From Nonomuraea ceibae (lineage in GTDB: Bacteria > Actinomycetota > Actinomycetes > Streptosporangiales > Streptosporangiaceae): a stretch of DNA of 52,683 bases. The notes below the pieces were generated by a model. That model was not told the origin of the DNA. It made no database searches and saw only the letters and a program-made list of their open reading frames with translations. The first letter of the stretch is position 1; every line of letters starts with the position of its first letter. Location of the stretch: positions 1 through 52,683 of the forward strand of contig NZ_JAHKRO010000069.1 of assembly GCF_019396325.1 (NCBI RefSeq), in the 5' to 3' direction. Position numbers and translations under genes: made by a program. Of this stretch, positions 10,101 to 17,017 are shown one piece after another.

Positions 10101-11232
10101 TTACGAGGAGGGCCGGGTGTCCCGTTCGCTGCACTACACCTTCGGCGAGCGTGACCTGGCCAGGGTCGATCTGGACGCCCACGTCGTCGCTCCTCACCGC
10201 TACGACGACTGGCGGTACGCGCACAAGCCCGACGACGTCATGCCGCTGTCGACGAAGCTCGCCGGGTGGGGCGGCCCCCGGCTCGGCCTCCAGGAACGCC
10301 GCGACTGGGTCGGGCCGCTCGACGGCGGGATGCTCTGGTCGCACGGCATGGAGGAGCTGCGCGGCACGCCGGCCGACGCCCGGGTCCCGCAGTGGGCGCT
10401 GGAGGTGCTCGACAAGCCGGTCCGGATCCGTCAGACCTGGATGGCCACGCCGTTCACGCCCGGCGCCGCGACCGGCTCGGACAAGGTCTACAAGCTGGCC
10501 AAGCCGGGCGCGAACCTCGGCGCCTTCTTCCGGTGCATGATGTGCGTCCAGGGCGACAAGCTGTGGGCGGAGTTCGAGCCCAGCTACGGCTCCCCGGGCG
10601 CCAGGCAGTACAGCGGCGGCTACTGGCCGACGAACGACCTGACCAAGCCGGGGTTCGAGGTCCGCCTCTACAGGGACGGCAAGGAGATCCCACGCACCGA
10701 GGCCGGCGGCTCGACCGTCCTGCCGGTCTTCACCCTGCCGCAGCAGTCGGGCAGCTACCGGCTGACCGCCAGGAACGACCGGCACGACACCGAGTGGACC
10801 TTCACCGCCCCGGCGGCCGGGGCCGAGCGGCTGCCCGGTTCGTTCTGCTCACTCGAAGTGCTGTACGGCACGGCGGAGCCCTGCAAGCCGGCCCCGGTCG
10901 TGTTCGTCGGCTACGACCTGGGTGACACGCTGGACGCCGCCAACAGCGTGCGCGCCGGTCGTACGCACGCCTTCACCGTGTCCGCCTACCACTCGCCGTC
11001 CGCGTCGGACATGCCGGGCATCGCCGGTCTGAAGCTGTGGGCCAGCACCGACGACGGCGCCACGTACACGTCCGTCCCCGTCAAGCGCGGCAAGGACGGC
11101 ACGTACACCGCCAGGACCCGCTATCCCGCGCTCGGCGCCACCAAGGGCGCCGTGACCCTCAAGGTCGAGGCGTGGGACAAGGCGGGCAACACCGTCAAGC
11201 AGACCACCGTCCGAGCCTTCGGCCTGCGTTAG
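7150..11232 (+). CDS. Secreted S8 subtilisin-like serine protease, 1360 aa
   Basis: A Sec-type signal peptide covers about residues 1-41 (basic start, ALIAASALILGTLAVPG, then ALA). After a propeptide-like stretch, the S8 catalytic domain shows Asp270 (VAVLDTGVDATHPDL), His302 (GHGHGTHVAS), oxyanion Asn398 (IAAGNAGEGG) and Ser478 (NGTSMATPHVAGAA). All key residues are present. About 850 further residues follow, with beta-rich and probably PA-type and other accessory domains. Leu157 is a TTA codon (7618-7620), so translation may need the bldA tRNA. It follows the LAL regulator on the same strand. Likely role: extracellular protein degradation during development or stationary growth. Confidence 0.93.
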   Translation: MSPRTSPHDPPSFRPRRTGALIAASALILGTLAVPGAPALAQEPEPAAPATAPATGQVTGPIALAGLGKGDRTVTLITGDRVRLSDAGGGTYSVRPESSVRPDGTTAQLSTLATPDGVYVTPSDAVPAINAGRLDRELFNVTYLAENGYTDDRAKQLPVIVQYPGQHTDRAVASAAEAIPASEPVLTLESVNAAALAVTKAEAGAFWTAVRAEPDANGLAGRAALRGGIAKVWLDGKVKADLAESVPMIGAPQAWAGGHDGAGVKVAVLDTGVDATHPDLADRIADSRSFIPGEEVRDGHGHGTHVASTIAGSGAAGGGKHKGVAPGARLIVGKVLSDAGSGQDSQIIEGMEWAAASGAKVVSMSLGGGASDGSDPMSQAVDALTASSGALFVIAAGNAGEGGAETVATPGTAEAALTVAAVDKNDAWAPFSSQGPRVGGGLKPDIAAPGVAIAAARAAGTSMGSPIDEHYTAANGTSMATPHVAGAAAIMAQRHPEWTAPQLKAALMSTAKDDALSVYKQGAGRVDLATAYTQQVFAVTGGIDFGAVESGAEPATRELTYTNLGGAPVTLTLAPTLSGSDGGAVEGALRLGATTLTVPAGGAATATVTVDPKALAKLDNYTGAVTATADGVRLRTPVGVVRETPKATLTIHTLGRDGKPLTPWAQDTIDVSGGKGVIGGVSVPAEGTTIVRVPHGVISVAQFVQWVDDDDRLNLAMLSAPELTVTEDTEITLDGRKLSQVRFSTPQPAEPLNNYVYLAYQRTVGNGDSYMGFTWPRAPYGGAAKLWALPTEKVTKGAFRFHTRFTLGRAEVAMSVRGRDKLTLHPMTALHGVNTAGVHEQSDGFPGYVPFTGTRDLDVVDVGEGRPEDLAGRDLRGKLVLLEAPLSQGVFGDACGVQIERLGPIRDAGAAVVAYFPKPGSGCAIPLGFTQVPFTGEAKPIGVATVSLPSAEGLALRARLTGGKRLTVRVTGTEETPYSYTFAPYEEGRVSRSLHYTFGERDLARVDLDAHVVAPHRYDDWRYAHKPDDVMPLSTKLAGWGGPRLGLQERRDWVGPLDGGMLWSHGMEELRGTPADARVPQWALEVLDKPVRIRQTWMATPFTPGAATGSDKVYKLAKPGANLGAFFRCMMCVQGDKLWAEFEPSYGSPGARQYSGGYWPTNDLTKPGFEVRLYRDGKEIPRTEAGGSTVLPVFTLPQQSGSYRLTARNDRHDTEWTFTAPAAGAERLPGSFCSLEVLYGTAEPCKPAPVVFVGYDLGDTLDAANSVRAGRTHAFTVSAYHSPSASDMPGIAGLKLWASTDDGATYTSVPVKRGKDGTYTARTRYPALGATKGAVTLKVEAWDKAGNTVKQTTVRAFGLR

Positions 11233-11238
11233 TCAGCT

Positions 11239-11275
11239 CGTGAGCGCCCGGCGTCGCCGACGCCGGGCGCTCACG
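11239..11275. terminator. Bidirectional terminator-like hairpin
   Basis: Perfect 17-bp arms (11239-11255 and 11259-11275) enclose the 3-base loop GCC. It lies between the convergent subtilase and beta-lactamase-fold genes and overlaps the latter's stop codon. There is no T-tract, as is common in actinomycetes. Confidence 0.8.
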
Positions 11276-12278
11276 CGTCCCGGCCCGGGCGGAAGGCCGT
11301 TTCGTACAGGTCGTCGAAGGTCTTCAGGAAGTCGTTCCAGTCGCCGTTGAGGTTGACCACCAGCGTGCGGTGGCCCTGGCGGTCGCCCATCGCGAACGAG
11401 GTCGAGCCCTGGATGAAGCCGCCGCCGCCCCAGAGCGTCACCCCGCACGGGAGCCGCTGCTCGTAGACGCCGAGGCCGTAGCGGGTGCCGGGCACCCAGT
11501 CCGCGCCGTCGGTCGGGACCGTGGTGAACATCTCCTCCTGCTGGGCGGGCGGCAGCAGCTCGCCGTCGAGCAGGGCGCGCAGGAACCGGTGCAGGTCGGC
11601 GGTCGTCGAGACCATGCCGCCCGCGGCCCCGGCCCAGCTCAGGTCGGCGTCCGTCACGTCGTGGACGTCGGCGGGCCCGCCGCCCTCGTCGGAGCGGGAG
11701 TAGTGCCGGGCGCGCGGCTCGCGGACCGTTTCGGCGCCCGTCGGCAGGTACGTCCCGGTCAGGCCGAGCGGGCCGGCGATGCGGCGGTCGATCTCGGCGG
11801 CCAGGGTCGAGCCGGTCGCACCCTCGACGATCATCCCGGCCAGCGTGTAGTTGAGCTTGGAGTAGATGAAGCGCGTGCCCGGCGTCTCGGGGCGCGGGGG
11901 GTCCTGGCCGATGACGGCGTCGGGCAGCCCGCTGGTGTGGTTGAGCAGCTGCCTGACGGTGATCGCGGAGCCGTCGCCGCCCAGGTGCTCCTCGACCACG
12001 CCGGGCAGCCACGTGGCCACCGTGTCGTCCAGGCTCAGCTTGCCCTCGGCGGCCAGGCGCAGGACGACCGTGCCGGCGAACGCCTTGGTGAAGCTGCCGA
12101 TGCGGAAGTGCTCGCCGGGCCGCCGCTCGCGGCCGGTGGTCAGGTCGGCCACTCCCGCCGTGCCGAACCAGCGGGTCCCGTCGCGGTCGCGCAGCTCGGC
12201 GACGATGCCGGGGCCGTCGCCGTCGGCCACGGCCCGGTCGAGGGCGGCGGCGAGCTGATCGGGGCGGAACGGGGACAT
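11271..12278 (-). CDS. Serine hydrolase, beta-lactamase / DD-peptidase fold, degenerate motifs
   Basis: 335 aa from the ATG at 12278, preceded by a GGAGG site. The class C beta-lactamase / R61-peptidase fold shows the nucleophile motif S62-F-T-K65 (RIGSFTKAF). The second motif, normally Y-x-N, reads Y139-S-K141 (FIYSKLNYTLAG). The third motif, normally H-x-G, aligns by eye to G-G-G in LWGGGGFIQGS. There is no signal peptide, so it is probably cytoplasmic. It is likely an esterase or peptidase-like hydrolase rather than a classical beta-lactamase. A long hairpin/operator lies just upstream. Confidence 0.85.
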   Translation of the reverse strand: MSPFRPDQLAAALDRAVADGDGPGIVAELRDRDGTRWFGTAGVADLTTGRERRPGEHFRIGSFTKAFAGTVVLRLAAEGKLSLDDTVATWLPGVVEEHLGGDGSAITVRQLLNHTSGLPDAVIGQDPPRPETPGTRFIYSKLNYTLAGMIVEGATGSTLAAEIDRRIAGPLGLTGTYLPTGAETVREPRARHYSRSDEGGGPADVHDVTDADLSWAGAAGGMVSTTADLHRFLRALLDGELLPPAQQEEMFTTVPTDGADWVPGTRYGLGVYEQRLPCGVTLWGGGGFIQGSTSFAMGDRQGHRTLVVNLNGDWNDFLKTFDDLYETAFRPGRDA

Positions 12279-12308
12279 GGTGCCTCCAGAGGCGTCAGGG
12301 GAAGATGC

Positions 12309-12355
12309 AAGCAACCGTAGTTGACTATTTCGAATTTAGTCAACTGCGGTTGCTT
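12309..12355. promoter_or_regulatory. 19-bp-arm inverted repeat, MarR-like operator or terminator
   Basis: Arms 12309-12327 and 12337-12355 pair along 19 positions with one T:G wobble, around a 9-base loop containing TTCGAA. The inner part (AGTTGACTA ... TAGTCAACT) resembles MarR-family operators. It sits downstream of the CGNR gene and 31 bp upstream of the hydrolase start, both on the minus strand. It could terminate one transcript, control the other, or both. Confidence 0.6.
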
Positions 12356-12372
12356 AGCCTGGAGGCTCCGGG

Positions 12373-12987
12373 CTATGCGGTCCCGGAGGGCTTCTTCGTG
12401 CCGCGCACCTTGGCGTAGTGGCGGGCGGCCCTGGCCCGGTTGCCGCAGCCGGCCGAGCACCACTCGCGCCGCGCGGATTCGCGCAGGAAGTAGAGCACGC
12501 ATCCCGGGGCCTGGCAGGCGCGCAGCTCGTGGCGCCGCGGCCCGGCGAACAGGGTGACGGCGTCCTCGGCCAGCGCGGAGAGCGCGGCGTCGACGGCGCG
12601 CCCGGCGGTGCGCACGACGGCCTGCGGCTCCGGGCCGGTGCGCAGCTCGTGCCAGCGCGGGGCGCGGGCGGCGTGCGCGTTGAGCGTCGCGACCGAGCCG
12701 GGCTCGGGCTCCTGCCCGGCGACGGTCGCGGCGGCGAGGGCGCGTACGGCCTCCCGCAGCTCCCGCGCGTGACGCAGGTCGTCGCCGGTCACGCCCAGGA
12801 GGTCGGCGTCCGAGAGCGGGACGGCGAGCCGGTCGCGCACGTCGCGCAGCCACGCGGCGAGGTGCTCGACGGTACGCAGGCCGTCGAGGACCTGGCCGCG
12901 CACGGCATGCGTGGTGTTGCCGAGTTCGATCGGCGGCAGCTCCCCGAGCTGGGGAGCGCCGCCACCGGTGAGGTCTGCCACATCCAC
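12373..12987 (-). CDS. CGNR zinc-finger (ABATE domain) putative regulator
   Basis: 204 aa. The C-terminal CGNR zinc finger is clear: a Cys pair in RACQAPGC, then EWCSAGCGNRARAARHYAK. The N-terminal two thirds is the helical ABATE-like domain (LAAWLRDVRDRLAVPLSDAD). Such proteins are taken to be DNA-binding stress-linked regulators. The start is GTG at 12987, with no good ribosome site; a second GTG at 12981 is possible and the message may be leaderless. It is divergent from the VOC/PPOX/ferredoxin operon, with two TTCTAACG repeats in the shared promoter region, so it probably regulates that operon. Confidence 0.85.
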   Translation of the reverse strand: MDVADLTGGGAPQLGELPPIELGNTTHAVRGQVLDGLRTVEHLAAWLRDVRDRLAVPLSDADLLGVTGDDLRHARELREAVRALAAATVAGQEPEPGSVATLNAHAARAPRWHELRTGPEPQAVVRTAGRAVDAALSALAEDAVTLFAGPRRHELRACQAPGCVLYFLRESARREWCSAGCGNRARAARHYAKVRGTKKPSGTA

Positions 12988-12989
12988 AC

Positions 12990-13044
12990 TTCTAACGCTA
13001 CCGGCAGCTTGACACCGTGAGGACCGTCCGCCATATTTCTAACG
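12990..13044. promoter_or_regulatory. Direct repeats TTCTAACG in divergent promoter
   Basis: TTCTAACG occurs at 12990-12997 and again at 13037-13044, 47 bp apart, between the divergent CGNR and VOC genes. The copies are in the same orientation. They are candidate binding sites for the CGNR regulator. Confidence 0.4.
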
Positions 13045-13086
13045 GTCGTACTTGCCTTTAACCATGAGAAAAACCGGAGGACTCGC

Positions 13087-13539
13087 ATGAGCGCACTGGC
13101 CCTGCGGACCGGCCACGTCGGCCTGAACGTGACCGACCTGGCCCGCTCCACCGCCTTCTACCGCCAGGTCCTGGAGCTGGAGATCTACAACGAGCAGACC
13201 GACGGCGACCGCCGCTACGCCCTCCTCGGCCGCGACGGCGCCCTGATGGTCACGCTGTGGCAGCAGAGCGACGGCGCGTTCCCCGCGGACCGGCCCGGCC
13301 TGCACCACCTGTCGTTTCAGGCCCCCGACATCGAGGCGGTCCACCGCGCCGAGGCCGTCCTGCGCGGGCTCGGCGTGCAGCCGCTGCACGACGGCGTCGT
13401 CCCGCACGGCGAGGGCGCCTCGTCCGGCGGCGTGTTCTTCACCGACCCGGACGGCATCCGCCTGGAGATCTACGCCCCCTCCGGCGCCGACACCGCACCC
13501 GCGCCGACCAAGGGCGCGCCGACGTGCGGCTTCTTCTAG
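13087..13539 (+). CDS. VOC family (glyoxalase / bleomycin-resistance fold) protein
   Basis: 150 aa with a GGAGG site 8 bp before the ATG. The paired beta-alpha-beta modules are visible: HVGLNVTDLARSTAFYRQVL at the start, LHHLSFQAPDIEAV in the middle and GVFFTDPDGIRLEIYAPSG near the end. The His and Glu that bind metal in this superfamily are present (H12 region, HHLSF, LEIY). Members are dioxygenases, isomerases or binding proteins. It is the first gene of a four-gene run with a PPOX flavoprotein, ferredoxin and NTF2-like protein, pointing to a shared small-molecule oxidation or detoxification role. Confidence 0.88.
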   Translation: MSALALRTGHVGLNVTDLARSTAFYRQVLELEIYNEQTDGDRRYALLGRDGALMVTLWQQSDGAFPADRPGLHHLSFQAPDIEAVHRAEAVLRGLGVQPLHDGVVPHGEGASSGGVFFTDPDGIRLEIYAPSGADTAPAPTKGAPTCGFF

Positions 13540-13567
13540 AACCCAGCGGCCAGGAAAGGAGCCGACC

Positions 13568-14473
13568 GTGCTCCACCACGGCGAACACGTGGTGCAACGC
13601 CGGGCCGGGCTGACCACCGACGGATGGGGATCGGCGGGTGTCGGCGCGGCCGTCCCGCCGGTCGCCGCGAACTTCCTCCGCGAGCAGCGGCTGGTCGTGA
13701 TCGCGGCCGCCGACGACACCGGCGCGGCCTGGGCCGGGCTGATCACCGGCCCGCCGGGGTTCGTCACCGCCCCGGACGACCGGACCGTGGTCACCGACCG
13801 GCTGCCCGGCACGGGCGATCCGCTCGCCGGCCTGTTCGACACCGAACGCGACCTCGGCATGCTCGTCATCGAGCCCTCCGGGCGGCGCCGGATGCGGGTC
13901 AACGGCCTGGCCCGCAGGGACGGCGACCGGCTCGTCACCAGCACCCACCAGGTGTACGCGAACTGCCCGAAGTACATCCAGACGCGTACGTACCTCGAGG
14001 AGCTGCCCTCGCCGGGCCGGGCGGCGGCCGTCACCGGCGAGCTGACCGAGCACCAGCGGCGGTGGGTCGCCGGGGCCGACACCTTCTTCGTCGCCACCTA
14101 CGCGGCAGGGCAGGGCGCCGACGCCTCGCACCGGGGCGGGAACCCCGGGTTCGTCACCGTGACGGGCGACGGGCGGCTCACCTGGCCCGACTACACGGGC
14201 AACTCCATGTTCATGACGCTGGGCAACCTCGCCGTCGAACCCCGCTGCGGGCTGCTGTTCCTCGACTGGGAGAACGGCGACACACTGCAGCTGACCGGCC
14301 GGGCCCGCGTCGACTGGGACCCCGGCCGGGCCGCGGCCGTGCCCGGCGCCCACCGGCTCGTCGACTTCGAGGTCGAGCGGGCCGTCCAGATCACCGGAGG
14401 GCTTCCGCAACGCTGGTCGTTCGGCGGCTACTCGCGCTTCAACCCGGCCCAGGCCGCCGAGAGGAGGGCGTGA
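13568..14473 (+). CDS. Pyridoxamine 5'-phosphate oxidase-like FMN split-barrel flavoprotein
   Basis: 301 aa from a GTG at 13568 with AAAGGAG upstream. Split-barrel flavin-binding features include FLREQRLVVIAAADDTG, LGMLVIEPSGRRRMRVNGLA and VYANCPKYIQTRTY, the last typical of the PPOX-type family often found with iron-sulfur partners. Its stop shares one base (TGATG) with the ferredoxin start, so the two are translationally coupled and the ferredoxin is probably its electron donor. The substrate is unknown. Confidence 0.85.
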   Translation: MLHHGEHVVQRRAGLTTDGWGSAGVGAAVPPVAANFLREQRLVVIAAADDTGAAWAGLITGPPGFVTAPDDRTVVTDRLPGTGDPLAGLFDTERDLGMLVIEPSGRRRMRVNGLARRDGDRLVTSTHQVYANCPKYIQTRTYLEELPSPGRAAAVTGELTEHQRRWVAGADTFFVATYAAGQGADASHRGGNPGFVTVTGDGRLTWPDYTGNSMFMTLGNLAVEPRCGLLFLDWENGDTLQLTGRARVDWDPGRAAAVPGAHRLVDFEVERAVQITGGLPQRWSFGGYSRFNPAQAAERRA

Positions 14474-14664
14474 TGCGGGTCCGCGTCGACGACGCCCTGT
14501 GCCAGATCCACGCCCAGTGCGTGTTCGCCGCGCCGGAGGCGTTCAGCCTCGACGCCGACGACGAGCTGGTCTACGACGCGGAGCCCGGCGACGCGTACTG
14601 GCCCGCCGTCGAGGAGGCGGCGCGTGCCTGTCCCGTCCAGGCGATCACGCTCGAAGAAGACTGA
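14473..14664 (+). CDS. Small 3Fe-4S type ferredoxin
   Basis: 63 aa. The cluster ligands appear as C10-x5-C16 (CQIHAQC) and C53-P (RACPVQA), the three-Cys pattern of 3Fe-4S ferredoxins that serve cytochromes P450 and other oxygenases. The acidic body and Ala/Glu-rich helix fit. It overlaps the upstream flavoprotein by one base. No P450 lies in the window, so the FMN flavoprotein is the best local partner. Confidence 0.9.
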   Translation: MRVRVDDALCQIHAQCVFAAPEAFSLDADDELVYDAEPGDAYWPAVEEAARACPVQAITLEED

Positions 14665-14679
14665 CCGAGGAGAGAGCTC

Positions 14680-15126
14680 ATGACCGTTCCGCCCTTCACC
14701 GAAGAGAGCGCCCGCGCCAAGGTCCAGGCCGCCGAGGACGCCTGGAACACCCGTGACCCGCGCCGCGTGTCCCTCGCCTACACACCCGACTCGGTCTGGC
14801 GCAACCGGGACGAGTTCGTCACCGGCAGGGAGGAGATCGTCGGCTTCCTGACCCGCAAGTGGGCCAGGGAGCTGGACTACGCGCTGCGCAAGGAGCTGTG
14901 GGCCTTCACCGCCGACCGGATCGCCGTCCGTTTCCAGTACGAGTGGAGCGACGCGGCCGGGGGATGGTGGCGCAGTTACGGTAACGAGCTGTGGGAGTTC
15001 GACGCGAGCGGGCTGATGCGGCGGCGCGAGGCCAGCATCAACGACCTGCCGATCGCCGCCGGCGAGCGCCGGATCTTCGGGCCGCGCGGGGAGGATGAGC
15101 GGGGCGTGCCCGTGCCGCTCGCCTGA
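14680..15126 (+). CDS. NTF2-like protein (DUF1348 family)
   Basis: 148 aa, 15 bp after the ferredoxin, with GAGGAGAG ahead of the ATG. The sequence has the DUF1348 signature: WNTRDPRRVSLAYTPDSVWR, GREEIVGFLTRKWARELDY and GNELWEFDASGLMRRREASI. The NTF2 cone fold often binds small hydrophobic molecules, and DUF1348 proteins have no settled function. As the last gene of the VOC/PPOX/ferredoxin operon it may process or bind the same compound. Confidence 0.88.
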   Translation: MTVPPFTEESARAKVQAAEDAWNTRDPRRVSLAYTPDSVWRNRDEFVTGREEIVGFLTRKWARELDYALRKELWAFTADRIAVRFQYEWSDAAGGWWRSYGNELWEFDASGLMRRREASINDLPIAAGERRIFGPRGEDERGVPVPLA

Positions 15127-15200
15127 CAAAGAGGGAAATAGCCGGTATTTCCTCCTGGTTAACTCTCGTACAGCGATGATCACGAGAGTCAGGAGACGCG

Positions 15201-15593
15201 ATGACCTCACCGGGCGATCCGTTCAACGCGGGCGGCGACCAGGAGCTCGGCCGGCTGCTGGACCAGTTCCGGCAGGACGTGGCCGCGATCGAGAGGCTGA
15301 GCGGCCGGATAGCCGCCGTCAAGGGACGGGGGGAGGCCGCCGAGGGCCGGGTGGTGGCCGAGGTGACACAGACGGGGGCGCTGACCGGGCTCACCATCGA
15401 CCCGCGCGCCATGCGGCTCGGCTCCGCGGAGCTGGCGGCGGCGGTCCTCGAAGCGGCGGGCCGGGCCGCCCGCGACGCCGAGCGGGAGGCGGGCGACCTG
15501 GTGGCCCCCTTCATCGCCGAGACCGTGCTGGACGGCGCGGGCCCGAGCGGCGACCGGCCGGGCGCCGGGGGCGACCGCGGGCGGCGGCCTTGA
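15201..15593 (+). CDS. YbaB/EbfC-family protein, first gene of WXG-like cassette
   Basis: 130 aa. It has the short helix-strand-helix layout of YbaB/EbfC proteins: a coiled N-terminal helix (GRLLDQFRQDVAAIERLSG), the EVTQTGALTGLTIDPRAM strand pair and an Ala-rich C-terminal helix. In many actinomycetes such paralogues precede WXG100-like proteins rather than acting at the nucleoid. Its stop overlaps the next gene's TTG start (TTGA), indicating coupled translation. It probably works as an accessory or chaperone of the cassette. Confidence 0.75.
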   Translation: MTSPGDPFNAGGDQELGRLLDQFRQDVAAIERLSGRIAAVKGRGEAAEGRVVAEVTQTGALTGLTIDPRAMRLGSAELAAAVLEAAGRAARDAEREAGDLVAPFIAETVLDGAGPSGDRPGAGGDRGRRP

Positions 15594-16495
15594 GGATCAA
15601 CCCGGGCCGCGCGAGCATCTACGGGTTCGGCGCGCTGGGCATCGCCGGGTTCGTCTTCAAGATGCTCGCCGTGGACTACCCGACCGGCGACCCGGCCAAG
15701 GCCCGCCAGGCCGCCGAGGTGTGGGCCAGGCTGGCCGAACGCGTCGAGCGGAGCCCGGACAAGACGTTCGCCGCCGCGGAGACGGTGTGGAGGCAGAACA
15801 GCGGGGCCGGGGTCGACGCCTTCAAGAAGGCGGTCACCGCCGGCCTCTATCCACAGCCGCCCACGGCCGGCTACGCCGCCAGGCTCGCCCAGCGCTGCCG
15901 GCAGAACAGCCAGGCGTGCACCGAGTACGCGGAGGTCATCGAGACCGCGCGGCACACGTACTGGACGCTGGCGCTGGCCAACTTCGCCAGCTTCATCTTC
16001 ATCACCACCTTCCCCTGGCAGGCGGGGACGGCGTACCAGATCAGCCAGTTCCTCATGCGCCGGGCGCAGGCGGGCATGCTGGCCAAGCTGCTGGAGCACA
16101 GCGTCGCCAAAATCGTGCTGGCCAAGCTCACGGAGTACACGATCGGCAGCACCTTCTTCGCCGTCGGGGACGTGGCCGTGGTCGCGGGCGTGAAGGCGCT
16201 GCGCGGGGAGGACCCCGGCTCGCTGGAGCAGAACGCCACGCAGGCGCTCAAGGAGTTCGCCGCCTCGGTCGCCTTCTACGGCGCATTCGACGCCGCGATG
16301 CCCCTGGCCGGCAAGATCAGCCAGAATCCCGACGTCCGCTACTTCCTGAGCCGGGTGGCCGGCGGCTCCATCGGATACGGCCCCTCGTACGACGCCATGA
16401 ACGGCCAGGAGGGCGCCGAGCTGATCCCGACGTGGAAGGAGACGCTGGGCCGGCTGCTCCTCTACTTCACGATGGCGCACAAACCCGCGAGCTGA
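15590..16495 (+). CDS. WXG100-like membrane protein, putative type VII-linked
   Basis: 301 aa from a TTG at 15590; the frame is open upstream but overlaps the YbaB-like gene, and TTGA overlap supports this start. The N-terminal part (DYPTGDPAKARQAAEVWARL, then FAAAETVWRQNSGAGVDAFK) resembles the helical WXG100-like N-domain of CpnT-type proteins. A hydrophobic pair at about residues 120-185 (TLALANFASFIFITTFPW and later AVGDVAVVAGV) suggests membrane insertion. No recognisable toxin domain follows. Function is unknown; a type VII secretion substrate or channel-like role is inferred from the N-domain and neighbours. Confidence 0.6.
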   Translation: MRINPGRASIYGFGALGIAGFVFKMLAVDYPTGDPAKARQAAEVWARLAERVERSPDKTFAAAETVWRQNSGAGVDAFKKAVTAGLYPQPPTAGYAARLAQRCRQNSQACTEYAEVIETARHTYWTLALANFASFIFITTFPWQAGTAYQISQFLMRRAQAGMLAKLLEHSVAKIVLAKLTEYTIGSTFFAVGDVAVVAGVKALRGEDPGSLEQNATQALKEFAASVAFYGAFDAAMPLAGKISQNPDVRYFLSRVAGGSIGYGPSYDAMNGQEGAELIPTWKETLGRLLLYFTMAHKPAS

Positions 16496-16505
16496 GGAGG
16501 ACGGC

Positions 16506-16865
16506 ATGGACATCCACAAGCACGTGATGCGCTCGGCGGCGCACGCGTTCGACGTCGAGCGGGACGAGCTCGGACGGTTCGTCGGGGAGGCGGCCAGGGA
16601 CCTGGAGGCGATCGGCGCGTTCTGGGGTGACGACGACCTGGGCGCCACGTTCCTCAAGGGGGAGGGTGGCGCGTCGGGGTACGAGGCGGTGACCGGGCAG
16701 ATCCAGGAGGGGGTGGCGAACTTCCTGACCGGGCACGGGGAGATCGCCCGGCGGCTGCGCCTGATGAGGGACAACGTCGAGGTGGGGGACTGGAACCAGG
16801 TCGCCCTGATCCTGTCGAAGCTCCCGCCCGGCGACCCGGACCGGCCGATCTGGGGGGCGAGCTGA
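16506..16865 (+). CDS. Small helical WXG/EspC-like protein
   Basis: 119 aa with AGGAGG 6 bp before the ATG. It is mostly helical with a W-G turn (EAIGAFWGDDDLGATFL) of the kind seen in WXG100-like type VII substrates, and is a little longer than the usual 100 aa. It is the third gene of the cassette, 10 bp after the membrane protein. It is probably the secreted or partner subunit. No toxin or immunity motif was seen. Confidence 0.6.
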   Translation: MDIHKHVMRSAAHAFDVERDELGRFVGEAARDLEAIGAFWGDDDLGATFLKGEGGASGYEAVTGQIQEGVANFLTGHGEIARRLRLMRDNVEVGDWNQVALILSKLPPGDPDRPIWGAS

Positions 16866-16881
16866 TGTTTCGGTAGCCGTA

Positions 16882-17001
16882 CGAAATTTTCATCGGGACA
16901 ACTGCGCAGGTGAGCCGGGATCTCGGCATCGTGACGAGTGGGCGGCATTGACAGCTTGACAAATTCGAGCCGATACTTTCGCCAACTCGCCGATAGTTTC
17001 G
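16882..17001 (+). promoter_or_regulatory. Xylanase promoter with repeated CGATASTTTCG operators
   Basis: A promoter TTGACA (16948-16953), 18-bp spacer, GATACT (16972-16977) precedes the xylanase. CGATACTTTCG (16971-16981) covers the -10 box, and CGATAGTTTCG (16991-17001) starts exactly 20 bp later, touching the GAGGAGG ribosome site. A weaker related element, CGAAATTTT, is at 16882. The pattern resembles the CGAAA-S-TTTCG type boxes I recall upstream of actinomycete xylanase genes, consistent with repression without xylan-derived sugar. Confidence 0.65.
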
Positions 17002-17017
17002 AGGAGGAAGCGCGCAC

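Noticed and set aside
11271..12278. True class C beta-lactamase resistance gene
   Set aside because: No signal peptide, and the second and third catalytic motifs differ from functional beta-lactamases.
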